NCBI RefSeq assembly: GCF_003573695.1
Contig: NC_039362.1
Location: forward strand, 14,528,063-14,592,062
DNA: 64,000 bases
Direction: 5' to 3'
Origin: Papaver somniferum
Taxonomy: Eukaryota; Streptophyta; Magnoliopsida; Ranunculales; Papaveraceae
Part shown: positions 20,517 through 31,292 of the stretch, in pieces
Position numbering within the stretch: the first letter of the stretch is position 1
Layout: each line of letters opens with the position of its first letter
The notes under the pieces: generated by a model
What the model was told of the DNA's origin: nothing
The model's input: the letters and a program-made list of their open reading frames with translations, nothing else
Database searches by the model: none
Program-made: the position numbers and the translations under genes

Positions 20517-22573
20517 TAAGTTAGAGTGAATACTCAGTTAAACCTTTATATCTTGGTATATCAAGTATGTTTCATATTTTAGGTAGCGAAACTGTTTCTT
20601 GATATTAGCTTACTGAAGTCAGCTTCGGTTTGGAATAGATTAGGTAGTAGAGTCTTAGAATTTTCCAAGTTACTCAAGGCGAATGAAGAATTAAAAATCA
20701 TGCGAAAACATCAATAGAAGAAGCTTCATCGAGGTAAGTAAAGATGACTAGACATATTTTCTATTAAACTTGTTTCCTTCTATCTATCTATCGCAGAAAA
20801 TGTCGAGGACTTTAATAATTGATCATATTTCAAAGAAGATCATATAACATATCATCTTATTGCAAAGTCCAGTGGTATTGCGACTTCAAAGCATTTTATT
20901 GTAGAACTCGAAACTAAGTTTGAAATAAAACCACAAGTGTTGTTTAAAATTTCAAAACTTGCAAATTCGTTCACCAGTTTATAAAATTTTGTTTAGGTAG
21001 TTTAATACCAAGGATTTTTATACACTTGAGTTCACAAACCTAAGAATTGAGTTTGTGAACGTAAAACTTGTAAAACTCAAAATCAAAGGATAATAAGGTC
21101 TTTGAGTTCGTGAACTTATTACGGTGAGTTCACGAACCTATTATAAAGATTTTATCTAGAACTTTTGTTTTTTGAGTTTGCTATCCTGTTACAGTGAGTT
21201 TGTGAACCTGTAAAAGGTAAACTCCCAGTACAACAGAAATCTCCTTAAGCATTTTTGCATTGAGCTCGCGAACATAAGAGAATTTCTCTTGTAGCCTTTT
21301 TTCAGTTGAGTTCGCGAATCTTCATATTTGAGTTTGCGTACCTACTGAGCTTGAATTTTATTTTTTCCTTTTTGCGTTTGAGTTCGTGAACCTACCTACT
21401 TGAGTTCGCGAACCTACAAAGACAAAGTTCAATATTTTCTCTCTTTTGCTCCAATTACTTAACAATGAGTTCATGGACCTAAAATCTAATGAGCCAAACC
21501 TATAACATCTATATCTTTGGGCTCGTTCATTCTTCTTCGGATTTCAAGGAGAACTTTCTAAACTCATACGAATTGATATTCAAATCTAATTCCTTGGTTA
21601 GAAAGTCAATTTAGTTTGATGAAATTTTGAAGTTATCTTTGATAAGTCATTTTTGCATAAGAGTACATTGTGGGCTTTTGAATGTCATATAAACTTCAGA
21701 ACGTGAAAAGAATATCATTGCAAGCCCATTCTTTTCCAATGAAATAATTTTAGAAAACAACTTGGTTTAGGCAATTAAAAATTTACTCGGGTTGCAAGAA
21801 ATTCATTGCTCAGATCCTAAGCAATCCATCCTTGATTGATCATTTTAAATTGGCGATACTAGCAACACAAAAAAGGCCAATCTCCACACTCATGTGTATC
21901 TTGTTGCAACGTTGTCTTCCAAACCTAAATGATATTCGTGATCTAAGCTTCAACTTTGAAAGACTTAAATTATGATTCGTGAATTACAGGTCCATATATC
22001 TTGAAATAAGGTTAGTTTCAATACCCGTATTTGTATTTGTGTTTCTTAATAATCCTTGTCCATTCTAAGGTCCTTATTTATGATATATGAGGCCATTCAA
22101 GAATTGCACGTCAAATCTAAATTTGATAGGAAACCACACGCATGATTGAGTATCTCTCTTACTATTGAAATCATGTTTTTGTGTGTTTACATAAGATTTT
22201 ACTTTATATGAAATTTTAGTTGTTTCTTGTATTGATAGAAGCTTAAGTATCTTTATAAATTCTGAAGTGAATAAACCATAATCTAAATTCAAGGAAATGA
22301 TTTTTATCCTTGATCTAGTATTAAAAGGAAATCCTTTGGCGTCCTGTTCGAGAAAGGATAACGCTATCTTCACGATGAAGTGAAGCAACTCTTAGGGCTG
22401 TAAAGGACATCAACTATGGGAAACAAGTGTGCCGGTTCTTGTAAAAATCAAGAGGCATAAGGGCACCATTGAACAAGAGTAGTTTGAAGGGTTTATTCTG
22501 TCTCAACTATATTTCAGATCGAAATCTTATAGTAGGCTACTAGTGTTTGTAGCGACTTAATAAAGTGTGTGTT
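20517..22573 (+). repeat. LTR C, main part (interrupted by B and E1)
   Basis: Diverged LTR of the element-1 family in plus orientation. The start (TGTAAGTTAGAG ... TCAAGTATGTTT) aligns loosely with LTR A (TGTTAGAGC ... TCAAGCTTGTTT). The interior carries the palindromic array typical of this family. The end (TAGGCTACTAGTGTTTGTAGCGACTTAATAAAGTG) matches LTR A at about 25145-25175. It breaks at 22573 and resumes at 28074. Confidence 0.6.
21020..21420 (+). repeat. Palindromic array of LTR C
   Basis: About ten half-sites of the form GAGTTCGTGAACCTA or GAGTTCGCGAACCTA, and variants, are spread over 400 bp. The core TTCGCGAA/TTCGTGAA is itself (near-)palindromic. The corresponding part of LTRs A and B holds a different variant of the same design. 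Confidence 0.65.
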
Positions 22574-23100
22574 TGAAAATGTGGAGGTTCCAAAATACAC
22601 CACCAACTTTTTCTTTGGAAACCTGTATGGACTAAACTCGAATACGATTCTGAGAGTTCAACTTAATGAATCTTAATAAGGAATTATATGAAGACCTTAT
22701 ATCACTTTCTCTCACAACCAGAATGTTTACATAAGCAAGTTCGTGAACCTGATTATGTGTGAGAGTACTTGGACGATTCCAAAGATGAATATCCAAGATC
22801 AATCAAGTCGTATCCAACAAACAAGGATGGATATATCTACTTTGATTGATTTACGTACAACCTATGATATTTCAATTATAAAGATAAATAATATAATACG
22901 GAAAAATAAATAACACAAACACCAGAAATTTTGTTAACAAGGAAACCGCAAATGCAGAAAAACCTCGGGACCTTTTCCAGATTTGAACACCAAATTGTAT
23001 TAAGCCACTACAAACACTAGCCTACTATCAGAACTTCGGACTGGAATGTACTTGTGACCGAATTAGAGTGTCAAGAAAATTCAGTTACAATCGTGTTGTT
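22574..23100 (-). repeat. LTR B, left part
   Basis: In plus coordinates it begins TGAAAATGTGGAGG, matching the LTR terminus TGAAAAAGCGGGGG of element 1 at 3790. The next 500 bp (TGTATGGACTAAACTCG, the AACCGCAAATGCAGAAAAACC block, CACTAGCCTACTA) is collinear with 3838-4260. It is interrupted at 23100 by LTR A. The base 5' of it (GTGTT, 22569-22573) nearly equals ATGTT after its right end. Confidence 0.72.
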
Positions 23101-23664
23101 TGTTAGAGCACTGCTCGGTAGAAATCGCAAGCGTTGCTATCTCAAGCTTGTTTGTCAAGTTTAGTATATCAATACTATATACTTGATTTCTAGTATACTT
23201 ATAGCTAAGTCTCGGATTAGGATAGAATGTGTAGTTGAGCTTTAGACTTCACAGCGTTGTTTATTCTATTTTATCTTCTAATGAGACTAAGTCGTATAGC
23301 TATATAGACTTTTATATTATACACATTTGATATTTCTATTCGAGTAAATCTCGCTAATTTATTTCTCGAAATATGTGTTGGAAGCTTTTGCTTTAGCTAT
23401 ATTCATCATATTCTTGACGAGTTTAGTTGAAGATAATTCATTTGTTGGAAACTAAATATTAAGTCAAAAGATGATCATGTGAAAATTACCTTGAACATCT
23501 TACATGATTTGTGTGAGACAGTCATTTGATGTTAGCTTGAGAAGTTTTGTATTGATCATTCGATCACTTGAAGATTACTTGAAGCTAATTGTATATGTGA
23601 GATTACCATTTTCGTCTTCTAAGGATGTTTCAATAATTGAAATGTTAGTTTAAAACAATTCTGG

Positions 23665-23925
23665 ATATAACATGGTATGCATACCTAGTACGCAAACTGT
23701 ATTGTGATAATTCAGGTTCAGAACTCTTGTTTGCGTACCTAGTATGCGAACAAATTTACCTGAAAAGGTCCAAAACTCTTGTTTGCGTAGCTAGTATAAA
23801 AACGAGTTCACCTGAGTTTGGTCCGGGATGGTTGTTTGCGAACCGGGTTTGCGAACGGCTAGACTAGGCCAAGGTCTGGAGCTGCTGTTCGCGTACCTAG
23901 TTTGCGAACATAGTGGTTAAGTACT
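23665..23925 (+). repeat. Palindromic array of LTR A
   Basis: At least five units of the form GTTTGCG-TACCTAGTATG-CGAAC occur here (near 23670, 23730, 23785, 23835, 23890). Each is an imperfect palindrome about 23 bp long with a CTAG or GGGT centre. Units are separated by variable spacers. Confidence 0.68.
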
Positions 23926-24486
23926 AAATCGGTTGTGTATGATTCTCATACTCATGGACTAAAATATTTATGATTTAAGGAATACAAAATTTTCAACCAT
24001 GGATTAATGGTCATGAATTGATTCTTGTATAAGTACTTCGTAGTTTGTACTATTACGAATCAACCGATTTTGTTTCAATTTGTTCATATATATTTCAATG
24101 AGATAGTGAAGAATTGAACAACTCTATTTCAAAAACAATTAGATTCATTTGATTATCTTTGATGTTTGATTGATCATCATATTTGATCTAGAAGTGTTTG
24201 ATGAATATGGTTAAGACTAAAGTGTTCATATAGATATCTTAGGTTAACTGTTATTAAGCCAACTCAATATACACGTTTTAGTACGTTTACCCATATATAA
24301 ATGAAGGTAAATTTCATTTGTGTGTGTAACAATATAAGACCATCTAACGCTGGATATTGATTGCTTAATTTTTAAGCAGACTTAGCTTGAATCTTAAATT
24401 AAGAGTTCATCTAACAGTGAATATTAAATGCTTTGTTACTAAGCTATCTTAGCGTTGATTATAAGAAACCCTAATTTGAAAGGATG

Positions 24487-24492
24487 TATAAG
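24487..24492 (+). promoter_or_regulatory. Putative TATA box of LTR A
   Basis: TGTATAAGGGAGAACTC matches the block at 4910-4923 of the element 1 LTR read on the minus strand. Conservation between two diverged LTRs supports a promoter role. Confidence 0.4.
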
Positions 24493-26469
24493 GGAGAACT
24501 CTAGAAACTGGAAAACCTAATCCCGAAACTTTCTTGTGTCCTAGTTGCAAACTAGAATTGATTCTCCTTTAACCTAGGTTTTTCCAAAACCATTATTAGG
24601 TTAACAACTTGAAGACTTCATTTGGGATTCGTGAAGCCAGATCCAACTATTTTCTCTGTAGTTGTGTATTTTGATCTTACTTGTTTTATCGTATTGAGTT
24701 TTTTCTTCTCTAAGATTTACTCGAGATTTATCTCCGATAGGTAATATATAAAAAGTAATCATAACAGTTCTTGGTCTCACACTCTTGTGATTCCCGCAAT
24801 AATTTTTTTTGTTAATCAGTTGGGTTATTGTAAGGTGATTGATATTTTTAGGTTGCTTTCCGGGAGTATAAGACTGAGTTATCAATTGGTCATGTTCACC
24901 TTGATTTATCTAAAGACAGAACAAAAACCGAATAAAGGATAAACATATATGTGGGAGACATATTTGTTCATAAGTCTTCGACTTAGGGTCGTAGGAACTC
25001 TTAGTTGTGGGTGAGATCATCTAAGGGAATCAAGTGCATAAAATATGACGTGGTTCTAGAGGGTATGGAACTCGACTGTACCTTAATCGGTGTGAGACTT
25101 GGTTTGGGCTCGACTACATTCAAGTCTGAAGTTAACTTCTAGTAGGCTAGTGACTGTAGCGGCTTAATACAGTGTAGTGTTCAATCTGGACTAGGTCCCG
25201 GGATTTTATGCATTTTCGAGTTCCCCGTTAACAAAATTTTGGGTGTCTGTATTATTTCGTTTCCGCATTATATTTATTTATATAATTGAAATATCACAGG
25301 TTGTGCTAGTTCAGTCAGTTGATAAATCCGACCTTGATTGTTGGATAAAACTTGATTGACACTTGGCATTGGTCTGTGGTACCGTCCAAGTTAGTTCTCT
25401 TATCAATCAGGCTCACAAATTTATATTTGTTCGATTTACTGATTGTATAGAGAAAGAGAGATAAAGATCTTTAATATCTTTCTTGATTGAGCTCGTTTTT
25501 AAGTTGGTGCTCTCATAATTATATTGTAATTTATTCCACACAGATTTCCAAACGAATTATTGAGCATGGTTGTTACACCCCCGCTTTTTCACTCCTTACG
25601 CCTCTTGAATCCCAGCAGAACTCCGCGCAATTAATTCCCTTAGTTGATGTCCTTTACATCCTAAGAGTTGCTTCAACTCAATTGAAGACTTTAAACCAAT
25701 CAGCCTCCCACAGATAAGCATATATGTTATTTATGTTCTGATCAAAGATCAAGGTGAGGTAGGAAATCGATTGTAATAGACAAAGTCTAGCAAGCCTCAA
25801 AATACGGTCTTATGACTCCCGAAGATCAGCTTAGATTATTATTCATCTCCCAAGTCTAAACTTGTGGAATCAAAAAGTATGAGACGAAAATACTTTGTGA
25901 TTTATATGTATCTTGTTTGTTGGAATAAATCTCGACAATCAAAACAAGATAAAGATACACGAATTATTAAGATAACGATAGTTGGATTTGGCTTCACGAA
26001 TTCGTAGGTGAAGTTTTTTTAGTTGCTAAACCCTATAAGGATTTGAAGGAGAGGAGGACTCTAGTTTACAACTAGGACAAACAAGAATAGTGGTAGGGAT
26101 TCAAAGATCCCAGTTTTTTGAGGTTCTCATTTATAAACTTTCAAGATCAAGGTTTCTTTAGATTTAAGCTAAGGTAGCTTTGGAATCAAGCAATCAATAA
26201 TCACTGTTAGATGAAAAACTTGACTTGAGATTAACATAGCAGAATATACACTCTGGTTATGATGGACCATAACCTAATTGTGTACAATGACTTGTTCATA
26301 AAGGTTAGAAGAAATTAGCCAATTGAACAATAAGATTAACATTTTCATATAATACTTTAAGACTTTAAACTTGAGTCAAAAATGTGATCAATTTATGTAT
26401 AGATAATGTTTCTAGAGAGTTGTTCAAATGACAATTATCTCATAAAAATAATTCTGATGCATCTGAAAA

Positions 26470-26830
26470 TATTCGACATGGTAAGTACGTGTACCTAGTA
26501 TGTGTATTGTACCTGTTCGTGAATATTTTTGTAATAGTGTGTACCCTTAAGAAAAAAACGAGCCAGGAACTCACACATCCATATGGTTCGCATACTGGGT
26601 ATGCACACCTTTTCGGGTTTGAAACCAACAAATATTTTTCAGTTTGCATACTGGGGTATGCGTACCTTTCCTGGTTCACAAGTCACAGAATTTTTGTGGT
26701 ATAGATACTGGGTATGCGTACCAAAAGTCGTTGCTGAACTATACATACGCTGGTATGTGTACTGGGTACATGTACTGTGATTCCATACCTACGACGGTTC
26801 TCCTAGTATGTGAACTGGTATGCATATTTT
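26470..26830 (-). repeat. Palindromic array of LTR B
   Basis: Repeated TTCGCATACTGGGTATGC, ATACTGGGTATGCGTACC and GTGTACTGGGTACATG units occur, at least six in 360 bp. They are the reverse-orientation counterpart of the array in LTR A but with a different dominant sequence. Confidence 0.65.
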
Positions 26831-27250
26831 CCTGTATCCAGATTAACAGTAGTTCTATATCTCTCTAATAATCATTTCAAAATATTCCCGAATAACATCA
26901 ATGACACATACTAATGCTTCATGCTATTTTCAAATGATTAAATATTGAATCATAATTTAATTCATGTAGAATAAATTGTTCTCAACCAAATTCATCAAGT
27001 ATGAACAAATATTCTTAAACTTAATTAGTCATATTTCGAGAATGATATTCAAGATAAACTTGATTCGAAATTTCTACTATGCATGTACTGTCTAATTTAG
27101 TCATGCGAAAATGTATCATAGATAGAAAGGTGAAAACTTGATAAATAGGTGGTTCAGTCTTCACTTACCTTTTGATGTTGAAGTTATCCAAAGCTCCTGT
27201 TGATATTCTCCTTCAAAAGGTAGAACTTAGTGTGATATTTGATTCTCAAC

Positions 27251-27935
27251 TAGGACTCAACATAACCGACTCAACCCGCACCCGCTCAAAAATACCCGCA
27301 CCCGACCCAACCCACTTAGGCGTGGGTCGACTATGGGTGAGGCACGCCAAAACCCACCATATGTTGGGTCGGTTGGGTGGAAACTTCCGTCACCCGAACC
27401 GACCCACCCACCCACCCAATATTCGCTAGCCCCTAGATTATCTATCCTAGAATAAATCGAAACAATTGAAGTGACAATATAAAATACCTAACCCTAAGAA
27501 TCGTTAATTTTCATTTGCTTCTACTTTCATTTCGGCCTCTTCTTCTCTCCTTCTCAGACAGACTGCATTTTTTTCACTCTTTGCTCGATCCGTGAATTCT
27601 TAACTCAAATTAGTTGTGTAGACCACCACATCAGGTAGTAAATATCCAATAACGGAAGGTAAGACTAAAAAACATTATAATATATTTGATTATGTGATTT
27701 TCTGTGATTTTCAATTTGGGGTTTATCCGTTTTATGTTTGATTAATTGATTCCGTGATTTTATGGTGGGTAACCCACCACCCACCCGACCCAACCCGCAG
27801 TAATGTGGGTCGGGTGAAAACCAACCCATTGTGATGTTGGGTCGGTTGCGGGTGACAACTTCTGTTACCCACCATCAGTGGGTTGGGTGGTGGGTGAGGC
27901 CAAAACCGACCCAAACCGACCCATGTGCAGCCCTA
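27251..27935. mobile_element. Non-autonomous hAT element, second copy, 685 bp
   Basis: It starts TAGGACTCAACATAACC and ends ATGTGCAGCCCTA, with a perfect 8-bp duplication TTCTCAAC at 27243-27250 and 27936-27943. Subterminal GGGTCGG/ACCCACC repeats match those of the 18430-19602 copy. It is inserted in LTR B: the flanks join to give GATTCTCAACTACACGCTTT, like GAGCTCAACTACACTTTCT of the element 1 LTR. The interior is shorter than in copy 1, so the two differ by internal deletion or replacement. Confidence 0.9.
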
Positions 27936-28073
27936 TTCTCAACTACACGCTTTTATCCTAATCCAATACCTGACTAAATATAGACTATAAATCAAGTTAT
28001 AGTTTTGAAAACTAAATTTGACAACAATCTTCAGATAACAACACTTGTGAGTTCGACCAAGCAATGCTTTAAC

Positions 28074-28204
28074 AATGTTCAAACTGAACGAGATCCTGAA
28101 GTTTTATTTCTATCTTGAATGTTTTCTCGTTAAAGAAATTTTTAGTGTCTACATGTACTTTTCTTTTATAGTCAATCAATTCTTGTGATTCATCTGTATA
28201 TCTT
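28074..28204 (+). repeat. LTR C, continuation after LTR B
   Basis: ATGTTCAAACTGAACGAGATC and the following 110 bp align with LTR A at 25176-25300 (GTGTTCAATCTGGACTAGGTC onward), exactly what follows the breakpoint at 22573. The copy of GTGTT/ATGTT on both sides of LTR B is its target duplication with one change. Confidence 0.65.
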
Positions 28205-28532
28205 TATTGATGGTGGTTTTTAGATTGGGGTCAAAATCGTAAAACCTCGCATCTGATATGACGTCACTCCGCAAGGAAACAAAGCCACATGTGCTAAAAC
28301 TCTCAAATGGCGTATTCTTGAGCCGCTCAATATACTTCTATCCATAATGCTCTGTAAACTTCGGCACCTCGCTAATACAAGACTCACTGAGTACTTTCTT
28401 GTGCTATGTTCCCCGACAGAACCCTTAACATTGGTATGGCATGACAGATTTATGTTCAGTCGCAACGGAGTAGCATGAACCTCTGAATACCACAGCTAAG
28501 GTCATCGCACTAAATGCTCATATGAAAAACAC

Positions 28533-28935
28533 ACTAGAAGTGTGGCCGCGCCCTAGCTTGCCGGCCCACTTCCTATCGACCATTCAGGTCTCTTCAAAGC
28601 CGCCACAGCGCACTAGAAGTGTGGCCGCGCCCTAGCTTTCCGTCCCACTTCCTATCGACCAATCAGGTCACTTCAAAGTCGACACAGTGCACTAGAAGTG
28701 TGGTTTCGCCCTATCTTTCCGACACACTTCCCGTCGACCAATCAGTTCACTCCAAAGCCGCCACAACGCACTAGAAGTTTGGTCGCGCCCTAGCTTGCCG
28801 GTCCACTACCCATCGACCAATGAGGTCGCTTCAAAGCCGCCACAGCGCACTATAAGTGTGGTCGTGCCCTAGCTTTCCATCCCTCTATTTTTTCATTGAC
28901 CAATTAGATTTCTCCGGGCCTACCACGGCCTCAAA
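28533..28935 (+). repeat. 79-bp tandem repeat, five copies (E1 5' LTR)
   Basis: CACTAGAAGTGTGG starts at 28533, 28611, 28690, 28769 and 28848 (with substitutions), a period of 78-79 bp. Each unit holds CCCTAGCTT-CCGGCCCACTT, CATCGACCAAT-AGGTC and CAAAGCCGCCACAGCG. The same five-copy array is in the 3' LTR. Confidence 0.9.
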
Positions 28936-29454
28936 ATAGGTTGTTATACTAAGTTGGTTTCCCAAAGCACACCGACTTCCCAAAACGCGCCAAACATGCT
29001 ACACGCACATACCACACATGATAGGCGCGCATTCCAAACACACATACCAGGCGTGCATGCCTAACGAGCACGCCAGACGTGCATGCCAAACACACCCTAC
29101 AACGACAACTTCGTAAACATGCCGCATCGTGGAAATATGATATAAGCAGCCGCACGCGGTTATTTTTTATGGACGCCCCACACTTTGGCTTAACCTGGAA
29201 CCATTACACGCGCCAAATTAGGGTTTCGAACACGTCAAACCCTAATTTGGGCAAGTGGCTGCTAAATCCTTCCACGACTCCCAAAAAACTAAAGCCTTGG
29301 CCTCGCCAAGCCCTAATTTTCCCACGATGCCAAATCCTTTTTCCGCACCATCCAACTTATCGAGCATCAAACAACTACCATGTTTCATAAGGATGCGATC
29401 CTGGTTGTCAAAGTTTGCCACCATGCTGATAAACTTGTGTGGCAAATTTTAGCC

Positions 29455-29815
29455 AACCATGCCATGGCCTCGCCAGCATTCCGCCATGCCACGGCCTCGC
29501 CAGCACGCCACGGCCTCGCCAGCACGCCACGGCCTCGCCAGCACTCCATGGTCTCGCCAGCATGCCTCCATGCCACGACCTCGCCAGTATGCCGCCATGA
29601 CACAACCTCTCCAACATGCCGCCATGCCACGGATTCGCCAGCACGCCACGTCCTTGCCAGCATGCCACCATGCCATGGCCTCTCCAGCATGCCATCGTGC
29701 CACGACCTCGCCAGCATGCTATCATGCCACGGCTCCGCCATCATGACGCCATGCCACGGCCTTGCCAGCACGTCGACATGCCATGACCTTGCCAGCATGC
29801 CGATAGCATGTTTCC
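29455..29815 (+). repeat. CATGCCACGGCCTCGCCAG minisatellite (E1 5' LTR)
   Basis: A run of about 17-20 units of 18-27 bp with the core CCACGGCCTCGCCAGCA, some with an inserted CATGCCGCCATG. It is GC-rich in contrast to its AT-rich surroundings. All long frames here on both strands are by-products of the repeat. Confidence 0.88.
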
Positions 29816-30345
29816 GACGCCACTTCGCTATGAATAAGATGTGGCCATTATCAATGGCATTCCTTCTTGACGAGATACGATCTCGACCATCGGAGTTCGC
29901 CACCGAGATGGTAAGATAGCGACAAGTTTTAGGCGGCTAGCCAAAACGAGCCTAGCATCACATGCTATTTACCTTCGACAAACCTCCCAATTCTTTCAAT
30001 TCTAACTTGCTACACGTAGTCCATGAAAATACTCGAGACATCAAAATATATCACAAACTGGGGGATGCTCATCAGGGTATTGGTCTGGCGGTTTACAACA
30101 ATGCGGCGTGCAATACGCCCGTTACAAGAAAGTGTCATAAAGAAGGATAATTAGTGGTGGAGAAAATTAACGGTGTAAACAATTCATTCCCTTCATCATG
30201 AAGGCATAATTACTGGCGGTTAAGAGAATTCACTTCCCGCATAATGGAAGCATGCATAACGGCTGGGAATTACACGTTACTCTTTTTTCCACCACTCAAT
30301 TTTTCCAACTTTCCACGAGACCAGGGTGCGTTTCACTATGACTTG

Positions 30346-30353
30346 TATAAATT
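30346..30353 (+). promoter_or_regulatory. LTR TATA box (E1 5' LTR)
   Basis: ACTTGTATAAATTGG. The same block is TTGTATAAATAGG in H (42053) and on the minus strand in D (59092-59101 and 50285-50294), so the core promoter is conserved across the family. The 3' LTR copy of E1 has TATTAATA at 36816. Confidence 0.65.
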
Positions 30354-30733
30354 GGTTTCGCCTATTTCCACCAAACAACAAGTTTTGGTCAGGAGAACAA
30401 TACATCATCCAGAAAACATCTGGTAGATTTTTCACAAGGATAGACAATTCAACTTTGTGATACAAGTCGTAAACGCCCATGCTTCCCAGAATCAACTATT
30501 CTGGTCTCAACACTTTCTTTGCTTCCCTCCCTAAGACCAACTCTTCTCCTTCACTTTGTGATCGAAGCAAGCCTGGAACGACCATTTCTTGGTTTAATCC
30601 AGGGTTGTACAGATTGATCTATCGAATCAAAAGTACTCCTGTGCAGTACATTCTTTAGGGTTTAGACCAGTTTCTCACCCACACACGCAAAATTACCAAA
30701 ACCAGCAGAAAACGGTTTTCGCCCAACAATAAT

Positions 30734-30751
30734 TGGCGATCATAGTGGGAG
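30734..30751 (+). other. Primer-binding site of E1
   Basis: TGGCGATCATAGTGGGAG, two bases after the LTR. H has TAGCGACCACAGTGGGAG and D has TGGCGACCACGATGGGAG. The site is shared by the family; I do not assign the tRNA. Confidence 0.7.
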
Positions 30752-31292
30752 ATTAATCTCTTGGTTACAAATTCAACTCTCGTGTTCATCATCCTATCAT
30801 CAAGTGCCATGCTTTGAAGCGCATTGTCCAAGAGCAGAGGAGCTTCAGAAGGATTGCGGCTGGGGACTTCTTGTGGCAAGAAACGCATTACATAAAAGCT
30901 TGGATTTACTACCTAGAGACTCAGTTCTGGTGAAAGACCCTAAAAAGAGTAAGATTTCCAGGTGATGTTTACATGACCTTTCGTTTGGATTTTCACATAT
31001 CTCATGGAACCCGACGACCCAGTCACCCCAAGATTGCTTATCTTTTCCCTTCTCATGTAACGTTTGCGGTTCCACAATCTTCCTGGATGGTTTCACTAAT
31101 TACACTTGCAATTCAGATTCTGACATACTAATTGATCAAAAGGCTATTTTCCAAAAATAATCCAAAACCCTTATAAAAAGCAATCATCTATCAATCCAAA
31201 AATAGAAAAAGAAACCAAACCCTAAACTAGGCGTTCTGTTTGCATTTCAAAGAAAAAACTAAGAGAATGAAAGATAAAAAGACAAAAGATAT
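30752..31292 (+). other. Leader of E1 and 3' flank of the antisense gene
   Basis: GAGATTAATCTC follows the primer site as in H and D. No gag start like the one of H (44114) is found. The right part (31100-31290) is A/T-rich and would be the 3' untranslated region of the antisense gene. Confidence 0.45.

Larger units (their letters stand above)
23101..25591 (+). repeat. Solo LTR A, inserted in LTR B
   Basis: It starts TGTTAGAGCACTGCTCGG and ends CCCCCGCTTTTTCA, the same ends as element 1 in the other orientation. LTR B resumes directly at 25592, so this is a solo LTR of about 2.49 kb. The flanking five bases (TTGTT and CTCCT) do not match, so the target duplication has decayed or the site was rearranged. 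Confidence 0.78.
25592..28073 (-). repeat. LTR B, right part (contains a hAT element)
   Basis: The LTR continues from the point where LTR A interrupted it (CTCCTTACGCCTCTTGAATCCCAG, like 4318-4360 of element 1) to its end GCAATGCTTTAACA at 28073, the complement of the LTR start TGTTAAAGC. Subtracting the 685-bp hAT element and LTR A leaves about 2.3 kb, close to the 2336 bp of the intact LTR. No internal region is attached on either side, so B is a solo LTR. Confidence 0.75.
28205..30731 (+). repeat. 5' LTR of E1
   Basis: It starts TATTGATGGTGG (TG mutated to TA at the first dinucleotide; the other family LTRs have TGTTGATGG) and ends CCCAACAATA. About 7% differs from the 3' LTR over the first 345 bp, counted by eye. 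It contains a 79-bp tandem array, a CATGCC minisatellite and a TATA box near the 3' end. Confidence 0.88.

Noticed and set aside
22074..24885. Minus frames 22074-22388 and 24601-24885
   Set aside because: They fall in LTR C and LTR A on the strand opposite to the LTR; no conserved coding signal between the related LTRs.
28533..28935. Regularly spaced repeats that might suggest a CRISPR array
   Set aside because: Units are directly tandem with 79-bp period and diverged throughout, no unique spacers, located in a plant LTR present twice.
29385..29919. Long open frames on both strands (up to 179 codons) in the LTR
   Set aside because: They are simultaneous translations of the CATGCC minisatellite in several frames; repeated units without stops keep all frames open. 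The same happens at 35843-36308 and 41138-41552.
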